Part shown: piece after piece, positions 58,093-64,000 of the stretch | Layout of the letters: each line of letters opens with the position of its first letter | How positions within the stretch are numbered: position 1 is the first letter of the stretch | NCBI GenBank assembly: GCA_964373815.1 | Contig: CAYJWI010000001.1 | Coordinates: 1 to 64,000, forward strand | Direction of reading: 5' to 3' | Source of the DNA: UBA10205 sp964373815 | GTDB lineage: Archaea > Iainarchaeota > Iainarchaeia > Iainarchaeales > Iainarchaeaceae | Length of the DNA stretch: 64,000 bases | Position numbers and translations under genes: made by a program | The notes under the pieces: model-generated | Databases searched by the model: none | The model's input: the letters and a program-made list of their open reading frames with translations, nothing else | What the model was told of the DNA's origin: nothing

Positions 58093-58719
58093 ATGCCGCG
58101 CATACCTTCCCCTGAAAGGGTTTCAAAACTCGCCGCATTCAGGCGCACGAGATTATTGAAAAGGCGGCAGAGAGAAGTCCAGTCAACGACGAGGGTAAAA
58201 TTGATGAAAGCCCTTGCCTCGAAAATATCAGCCCTTTCAAAAAAGCTAGTGAATGCCGAATTAAAACCCTTAAGCGAAGTCGAGCCGGCAACCCATTATA
58301 CACTTTTTTACAAGGGTAGGCCGGTGGCGGAGATAGGCGTTTTTGCCGCCATTAAAAACGGGACGGCAACCCTCGTAATTGATGAGATACAGGGGTGGCC
58401 AAAGGTTAAAGCAGAAATTGACCAGTTCAAAAAAGACAATGGCCTTCCTTGGAATGTGGCAATGGTTGATTTTCTTGTCTCTTCCGCTTATGAAGCCAGG
58501 TTTGACAGGGTTCTTCTTGCTGACATAACTGATTCCTCGTATTATGAAAACACATCAGTAGATGTCGGGGTAGCTGCCTCCCAGAAGGAAAAATTAGACA
58601 AGATAAAGTATGCAAGGGAAAAGATGAAACAATTATACACCTGGACTGCAAAGGCCTGCGGCTTCACGAAAATGGAAACCAATGAGCACGGCAGGTTTTA
58701 TGTGAGGGAATTCCCTTAA
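58093..58719 (+). CDS. Hypothetical 208-aa protein
   Basis: A basic helical N-terminus (RRTRLLKRRQREVQSTTRVK) is followed by a mixed domain with HYTLFYKGRPVAEIGVF, FDRVLLADITDSSYYENT and GFTKMETNEHGRFYVREF, vaguely like acetyltransferase-fold proteins but without a clear acetyl-CoA loop. A TATTTAAT box about 27 bases upstream puts the transcript start at the ATG at 58093, so the longer frame is not used. It overlaps atpD by four bases. Confidence 0.55.
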   Translation: MPRIPSPERVSKLAAFRRTRLLKRRQREVQSTTRVKLMKALASKISALSKKLVNAELKPLSEVEPATHYTLFYKGRPVAEIGVFAAIKNGTATLVIDEIQGWPKVKAEIDQFKKDNGLPWNVAMVDFLVSSAYEARFDRVLLADITDSSYYENTSVDVGVAASQKEKLDKIKYAREKMKQLYTWTAKACGFTKMETNEHGRFYVREFP

Positions 58720-59399
58720 GCGCTTTCCCGTGCTTCAAGCTTCGCTTTTATGGTTTTCAGCGAAATGAACTGCTCGCGCTCCATTTCCTCAAGGCGCATT
58801 ATGATGTACTTTGCATTGCCCTTCAGGTTCGGGATCATTATGTAATCGAGCGCGTTCACGCGCCTCTTGGTCTTCTCGATTTCCTTTATGAGCCTCTTCA
58901 GCGCGTTCTCGGTTTCGGCGAGCTTTATTATTATTTCAAGGCTTTTCTCGAATGCACTGGCGGCCTCGTCGATTTTCGCCGAGCTGCCCTGTATGCTATA
59001 GCCCCTCTCGGAAATTGTTTTTGAGACATATTCGCCCTTTATGTGAGGGATGTGCACACCCATTACGTTCTTCGATTCAACTTGGATGTTGGGCGCCTTC
59101 TTTACCGCGAGCGCGATGTTTTCGACCTCGAGTATGCCGTGGTATGCCTGGCAGACCGCAAGAGAGGAGAACGCCTCGCCCATCCTGGAATTCAGGTCCG
59201 TGCGCAAATCCTGCGCCTGCTTCATTATCTTGAAGAACTCGAGAACGAGCACGTCACGCTTCTGCTTGAGCAGCTTGTGGCCGTTCTCCGCGAGCCTTAT
59301 CCTGTTCCTTGTCTCTATGAGCTCTAGGCGCGTTGTCTTCACATCATCTGCCACTTTTTCACCAATTTTTGGGTTTTTTTTAGGCGGAAAGATTTCCAA
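58716..59399 (-). CDS. atpD: A/V-type ATP synthase subunit D (central stalk)
   Basis: 227 residues. TRLELIETRNRIRLAENGHKLLKQKRDVLVLEF and the C-terminal coil (KRLIKEIEKTKRRVNALDYIMIPNL) are the two long helices of the rotor stalk subunit D. It is the third gene of the leftward atpA-atpB-atpD series. Confidence 0.93.
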   Translation of the reverse strand: MEIFPPKKNPKIGEKVADDVKTTRLELIETRNRIRLAENGHKLLKQKRDVLVLEFFKIMKQAQDLRTDLNSRMGEAFSSLAVCQAYHGILEVENIALAVKKAPNIQVESKNVMGVHIPHIKGEYVSKTISERGYSIQGSSAKIDEAASAFEKSLEIIIKLAETENALKRLIKEIEKTKRRVNALDYIMIPNLKGNAKYIIMRLEEMEREQFISLKTIKAKLEARESA

Positions 59400-59483
59400 A
59401 AGCCAAAACTCCCAAGCCTTCTTTTCCGGTTTTTCCAGTTTTGAAGGAATTGCCTGTTTTGGCCCACTGTTTTTCCCAGCTTT

Positions 59484-60881
59484 TCACTCATCGCCTTTCC
59501 TGAATTTCTTGCCGTACTTTTCGAGGTGCTCGAGCTTTACCCTCTTCAATTCCTTTTTTGGAAGCATTGCGAAGAGCTCCCAGCCCAAATCGAGCGTCTG
59601 CTCTATCGAGCGGTTCTCGTTGCGGCCTTGCCTTATGAACCTCTTTTCGAACTCATCTGCAAACTTGAGGTACTTCCTATCATTTTCGGATAGCGCTTCC
59701 TCACCTACGACCGCGCTTAGCGCGCGCAAATCCATTCCTTGCGCGTATCCGGCGTACAATTGGTCCGCGACCCCGCGGTGGTCTTCCCTTGTCTTGCCGT
59801 TGCCGATTCCAAGGTTCATCAGCCTCGAGAGGCATGGGAGAACATCGATTGGCGGGAATATGCCTTTTCTGTGAAGCTCCCTTCCAACAACGATTTGCCC
59901 TTCCGTGATGTATCCCGTAAGGTCGGGGATTGGGTGAGTGATGTCATCTGATGGCATTGAAAGTATCGCAATCTGGGTGACAGAGCCTTTCTTCCCTTTT
60001 ATGACCCCCGCCCTTTCGTAAAGTGATGCGAGGTCGGTGTAAGTGTAGCCCGGATATCCCCTTCTGCCCGGCACTTCCTTTCTCGCCCCCGCGATTTCAC
60101 GCAGGGCTTCGCAGTAGTTGGTCATGTCCGTGATTATTACAAGCACGTGCATGCCCTTTTCGAACGCCAAATATTCCGCGGTGGTGAGCGCCATCCTTGG
60201 GGTTATGAGCCTCTCAACGCTCGGGTCATCCGCGAGGTTGAGGAAAAGCACGCTCCTCTCGAGCGCCCCCGTCCTTTCAAAATCCTTCATGAAAAAGCTA
60301 GATTCCTCGTGGGTAATCCCTATAGCGGCGAACACGACCGCGAAGTTCTCGCTCTTGTTTCTAACCTTTGCCTGCCTTGCTATCTGCACGGCAAGCTCGT
60401 TGTGCGGAAGGCCCGAGCCTGAAAAAATCGGGAGCTTTTGCCCCCTTACAAGCGTATTGAGGCCGTCGATTGTGCTTATCCCTGTCTGGATGAAATCCTT
60501 TGGCTTTTCCCTCGCCATCGGGTTTATCGCAGCGCCTATGATGTCGATTTTCTTTTCTGCAATAATCGGAGCGCCTTTGTCGCGTGGCTCCCCGAGGCCG
60601 TTGAACACCCTTCCGAGCATTTCTTCGGAGACGCTAAGCTTCATTGTGTCGCCGAGGAATTTCACCTTTGTCCTCTCTATGTCAAGCCCTGTTGTGGGAC
60701 CGAAAATCTGTATTACTGCCTTCCCTTTCGAAGTTTCGAGCACCTGCCCCTTCCTCTTCTCGCCGTTCGGGAGCTTTACTTCGACTATCTCGTTGTAGCC
60801 GACGTTCTCAACCCTGTCCACGAATACGAGCGGGCCCTCGATGCTTGTCACCGTCTGGTATTCCTTCATCATTGCTGCCAT
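59484..60881 (-). CDS. atpB: A/V-type ATP synthase subunit B
   Basis: 465 residues, normal for the non-catalytic B subunit. SGSGLPHNELAVQIARQA replaces the P-loop, as in all B subunits. ALTTAEYLAFEKGMHVLVIITDMTNYCEALREIAGARKEVPGRRGYPGY and the C-terminal helical domain are typical. It starts eight bases after atpA. Confidence 0.97.
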   Translation of the reverse strand: MAAMMKEYQTVTSIEGPLVFVDRVENVGYNEIVEVKLPNGEKRKGQVLETSKGKAVIQIFGPTTGLDIERTKVKFLGDTMKLSVSEEMLGRVFNGLGEPRDKGAPIIAEKKIDIIGAAINPMAREKPKDFIQTGISTIDGLNTLVRGQKLPIFSGSGLPHNELAVQIARQAKVRNKSENFAVVFAAIGITHEESSFFMKDFERTGALERSVLFLNLADDPSVERLITPRMALTTAEYLAFEKGMHVLVIITDMTNYCEALREIAGARKEVPGRRGYPGYTYTDLASLYERAGVIKGKKGSVTQIAILSMPSDDITHPIPDLTGYITEGQIVVGRELHRKGIFPPIDVLPCLSRLMNLGIGNGKTREDHRGVADQLYAGYAQGMDLRALSAVVGEEALSENDRKYLKFADEFEKRFIRQGRNENRSIEQTLDLGWELFAMLPKKELKRVKLEHLEKYGKKFRKGDE

Positions 60882-60889
60882 GCATTCAC

Positions 60890-63800
60890 CTATCTTGCCT
60901 CTTTCACTGCTTTTTCAAATTCAGAATCCATTTCCACAATTATTCCTTCAATGCCCTTTTCGGCATCCTTTTCCGCGAGCTCCTTCATCCTCGCTATCTT
61001 CTCGCGCACCTTGAGCGCGGTAACAGCCTTTAGCTGCACCCCGAGTTCGAGCGCATCAACCGCCTTGTCATAGAAGCGCAGTATTGCCTTGAGCATCCTG
61101 TACTGCTTCTTTAGGGATGAGAAAGCGTCGATGTCGCTGAACGCTGACTGCTGCAGGAAATCCTCCCTTAACATCCTTGTGGCATCGAGCACCATCTGCT
61201 CCTTTTCAGGGAGCGCATCAGGGCCTACTAGCTGCACGATTTCCTGCAGCTCCGCTTCCTTTTGCAAAAGCGCCATGGCCTTTCCCCGGTTATCCGCCCA
61301 ATCGGGTGCAACGAGGTTCGCGTAAGTCGCATCCAGCGAATTCGTGTACAATGAGTATGACTTGAGCCAGTTGATTGCGGGGAAGTGCCTTCTCTGCGCG
61401 AGCTTGGCATCAAGCGCCCAGAACACCTTTGTTACGCGCAAGGTGTTCTGCGACACAGGCTCCGAAACATCCCCTCCGGGAGGCGAGACCGCCCCGATGA
61501 CTGAAATCGAGCCGTTCCTTTCCGGTGAGCCCACACAAACAATTCTTCCCGCCCTTTCGTAGAACTCTGCGAGCCTTCTTGCAAGGTACGGCGGATACCC
61601 CTCTTCACCCGGCATCTCCTCAATCCTTCCCGAAATTTCCCTCATCGCTTCCGCCCACCTTGAAGTGGAATCCGCCATGAGCGCGACATCATAACCCATG
61701 TCCCTGTAGTATTCCGCAATCGTTATTCCTGTGTAAATGGACGCTTCCCTTGCAGCGACCGGCATGTTGGAGGTGTTCGCTATAAGCACGGTCCTCTGCA
61801 TGAGCGGCTTTTTGGTCTTCGGGTCCACGAGTTCCGGGAATTCCGTCAGCACTTCGGTCATCTCGTTGCCCCGTTCGCCGCATCCGATGTAGACGATTAT
61901 CTGCGAATCGCTGAATTTTGCGAGTGACTGCTGTGTCACAGTGTTGTGCAAAAGCATAGGCTGGTTGCCTGAAATAAAATTGTGTGTTTCTGGCACAGTG
62001 AGGTCGTAGACGTACTGTTCGGAATTTATTTCCCTGATTTGTGTTATTTTATCGCAGAATACGTCCTCTAATGACTGTGCAAACTCATAGAGCCTTCCTT
62101 CAATTCCCAGCTTTTCCACTATTGACTGGAATGTCGTGGAGGTTTGGTTGAGTTGCTTGTAGTATGCGATTGTGGATACTCCCTTTTTCTGCAGTTCCCA
62201 CGGTTTGATTCCTTCAAGTATTTCCCTAAATAATTCTGGTGTCATGGGGACAATGTCTTTGGACGTATAATAATGCTTTTTCTCATAATATGAATCGATT
62301 TTATTTGCCTCTTTTGGAGCAATAAAGATTCTGTAATATGTTCCTTTTGCGGTGTTTTTGACCGCGCAGGTGTGGAGTATTCCCATTTTTGTGAGAACAT
62401 ATGAGAGGCCAGTCTGCATTTTATGTGATGCAGAAGTGATTTCCGCATCATTCTCACCGATATGGCCATCGCCCTTGATGTATGCTTTCAGGAAAGCTTT
62501 GCACACTGCGTTCGGTGATGTGAGGAGTTGTTTTGGCACTCTCACGTTTCTGGACTTCTTTATGAATGGGAAGCCCATTGAATTGAGGAATTTTGCCAAA
62601 GAAGCGTGGTTAACGCTCACGGCCCAAACGGTGTTTGCGTAGATTTCTTTTGAATCGAGGTTGAATATTTTTTTCAGGAGGAAAGAAACCCTTTTCCGAA
62701 GCTCCTTGTCATTGTTGTAGAATTCTACCACTTTTTTATCTTTTATGCTTCCTTCAGCCATTAGGAAGCCAAGGAATTCCGCAAGCTCCTCATCTAGGTA
62801 TTTTGGGAGGCTGATTGGCTTTGATTGCCTTTGGGCCTTGATTTCGCTGAATTCAATTTCCACCCCACTTAGTGTCATTAGGCTTTTCAGAAAACTTAGG
62901 GTTGGTTTGTTGGTTTCGGAGTAAAATGCTGACATTGTATGCTTTGGAACCCCTAAAAGTATTCCAAGTTCTTTTCTATCCATGCCCCTTTTACTGCATT
63001 CTTGGTCTATTACCGATTTCATCTTTTTTAGGGCTTTGGCATCAGTTATCCTGCAGTCAAAGTCCACGGCCAATTTTTGGGTTTCCCCACTGAACGGGAT
63101 TTTTCTTGGAGATATTATATAGTCGCCTTCCCTTAATTCCTGTGAAGGCGTTTCTTCTATCCCAAGCTTCTCGTTTATCCTAAATAACTTGTGCACTGGT
63201 GTTACTTGCACTTTTCTCCCGCTGCGGGTCTTCACTTCAATCATTTTGTCTGTCTTTCCCCTGTAAAGTGTTGTGGCAAGCGTATCGGTTATTTCTTTGC
63301 CATTAAATGTATACACTTTTAGAGGCTCTTTTAGATTAATTATTGTTTCATAATTATTTTCTTCAATTGAATTGGCCTTATTATCCTCCTCTGCTTGGAA
63401 TATCTCCTGAATTGGCCTCAGTTCGTCATTTGCCAGCACAATTGTATTGCCGTCTATGCATTTCCCAGAACCAAATGGCCCTGGTATCGCCGCTGTCCCG
63501 CCTTTTGAAATCGGGAAGAACGTGTCAAGTATTCTCTGTCCCGTGATTAGCGGGGTATTTGGCGGGAATTTTTCGGCATAGGGCCTCGGTTTTCTAACTT
63601 CCCATCTCTGGAGCATCTGCACTTCGCGCTTTTCCCTGCCGTCCTTTATCACCGCAATTGTTTCCTCTATTGTGAAACTGCCCTTGCTTATTTCCATGAC
63701 TTCCCCGGAAATTCCGTGCGGCACCATTATCTTGTGAAGTATAATGCCAGTTTCCTGGACTTCGCCGAGGATGTCGCCTCCAGCGACCTTCTCGCCCCTC

Positions 63801-64000
63801 TTCGCTTTCGGCGTGAATGCCCACTTCTTTTCCCTGCTAAGCGAATTCGCGACAACCCCGCGGGCGATGAAGCTTCCGCTCTTTGCCATTATTGCATCAA
63901 GCGGCCTTTGTATCCCATCATAAACCGATTCAAGCAATCCGGGCCCCAGTTCAACCGTGAGGGGAAGCCCCGTGTTCTCGACAGGCTGGCCTGGCTTTAG
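60890..64000 (-). CDS. atpA: A/V-type ATP synthase catalytic subunit A, intein-split, 5' end beyond window
   Basis: Catalytic subunit. The upstream part continues past the window edge (reading LKPGQPVENTGLPLTVELGPG at the edge). Exteins: 63461-64000 and 60890-61942. The N-extein ends in the P-loop GPFGSGK and the C-extein resumes with TVTQQSLAKF, then GCGERGNEMTEVL, SRWAEAMREISGRIEEMPGEEGYP and the C-terminal helical domain. Without the intein, the P-loop GPFGSGKT is complete, so enzyme function requires splicing. Confidence 0.97.
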   Translation of the reverse strand, partial: LKPGQPVENTGLPLTVELGPGLLESVYDGIQRPLDAIMAKSGSFIARGVVANSLSREKKWAFTPKAKRGEKVAGGDILGEVQETGIILHKIMVPHGISGEVMEISKGSFTIEETIAVIKDGREKREVQMLQRWEVRKPRPYAEKFPPNTPLITGQRILDTFFPISKGGTAAIPGPFGSGKCIDGNTIVLANDELRPIQEIFQAEEDNKANSIEENNYETIINLKEPLKVYTFNGKEITDTLATTLYRGKTDKMIEVKTRSGRKVQVTPVHKLFRINEKLGIEETPSQELREGDYIISPRKIPFSGETQKLAVDFDCRITDAKALKKMKSVIDQECSKRGMDRKELGILLGVPKHTMSAFYSETNKPTLSFLKSLMTLSGVEIEFSEIKAQRQSKPISLPKYLDEELAEFLGFLMAEGSIKDKKVVEFYNNDKELRKRVSFLLKKIFNLDSKEIYANTVWAVSVNHASLAKFLNSMGFPFIKKSRNVRVPKQLLTSPNAVCKAFLKAYIKGDGHIGENDAEITSASHKMQTGLSYVLTKMGILHTCAVKNTAKGTYYRIFIAPKEANKIDSYYEKKHYYTSKDIVPMTPELFREILEGIKPWELQKKGVSTIAYYKQLNQTSTTFQSIVEKLGIEGRLYEFAQSLEDVFCDKITQIREINSEQYVYDLTVPETHNFISGNQPMLLHNTVTQQSLAKFSDSQIIVYIGCGERGNEMTEVLTEFPELVDPKTKKPLMQRTVLIANTSNMPVAAREASIYTGITIAEYYRDMGYDVALMADSTSRWAEAMREISGRIEEMPGEEGYPPYLARRLAEFYERAGRIVCVGSPERNGSISVIGAVSPPGGDVSEPVSQNTLRVTKVFWALDAKLAQRRHFPAINWLKSYSLYTNSLDATYANLVAPDWADNRGKAMALLQKEAELQEIVQLVGPDALPEKEQMVLDATRMLREDFLQQSAFSDIDAFSSLKKQYRMLKAILRFYDKAVDALELGVQLKAVTALKVREKIARMKELAEKDAEKGIEGIIVEMDSEFEKAVKEAR
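61943..63460 (-). mobile_element. Intein with LAGLIDADG endonuclease in the atpA P-loop
   Basis: 506 residues between Lys and Thr of the P-loop, the VMA-b insertion site. Splicing blocks: Cys1 in CIDGNTIVLANDELR, block B VQVTPVHKLF, block F VYDLTVPETHNFISG, and the terminal LLHN. The endonuclease domain shows LAEFLGFLMAEGSI and AFLKAYIKGDGHI (the two DOD motifs). A helix-turn-helix-like segment (LGILLGVPKHTMSAFYSE) lies before them. All splice residues look intact, so an active intein is likely. Confidence 0.95.

Overview
The window is archaeal. It has leaderless genes behind TTTAAA/TATA-type boxes, archaeal-type AlaRS, tRNA introns at position 37/38, an A-type RNase P RNA, an A/V-type ATP synthase whose catalytic subunit carries an intein, and archaeal ATPase and TrmB regulators. 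It mixes these with bacterial-looking genes: a bacterial-type LeuRS, a bacterial-type MetK, a long RelA/SpoT homologue and a K+-independent H+-pyrophosphatase. Small gene sizes and this gene mix suggest a DPANN-like lineage (Diapherotrites/Micrarchaeota style). That placement is inference; the 23S tail at the left edge would settle it.

Layout. 1-9.9 kb: 23S rRNA 3' end, Nudix gene, RNase P RNA, alaS, methyltransferase, leuS, RelA/SpoT homologue. 9.9-16 kb: argS, a RelE-type toxin-antitoxin pair, intron-bearing tRNA-Arg, VOC protein, two membrane proteins, a LAGLIDADG endonuclease ORF running into an intron-bearing tRNA-Leu, and a HIT protein. 16.2-24.5 kb: a secreted copper/thiol cassette with cupredoxin, multicopper oxidase, DsbA, His- and Cys-rich anchored proteins, three small membrane proteins with a CPxC motif, an HxlR regulator and a 44-residue Cys-rich peptide. 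24.5-31.1 kb: a truncated FKBP lipoprotein, glycosyltransferases, an SGNH remnant, the membrane pyrophosphatase, a SWIB-like mini-protein and a frameshifted membrane protein.

31.1-36.2 kb: a tandem array of small integrated modules at the 3' end of tRNA-Ser(UGA). They share both ends but carry different cargo: an archaeal ATPase in one and a Panacea-like/PIN pair in the other. 36.3-44.7 kb: ribulose-phosphate epimerase, YgfZ-like protein, small zinc proteins, a large low-complexity secreted protein, a decayed element with an integrase N-terminus at tRNA-Ser(GGA), an aminotransferase and a TrmB regulator. 44.7-53.4 kb: four large surface proteins, each with a signal peptide and C-terminal anchor. 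53.4-64 kb: a candidate small RNA, an HTH-CBS regulator divergent from metK, housekeeping and hypothetical genes, a TumE/TumA-like pair, and atpA (with intein)-atpB-atpD.

Cross-cutting signals. A pyrimidine/purine hairpin element sits immediately to the right of five of the six stable RNA genes, always in the same chromosomal orientation. Short palindromes abut TATA boxes at several promoters. Single-base frameshifts occur in T-runs of two membrane-protein genes; these may be real or homopolymer errors.
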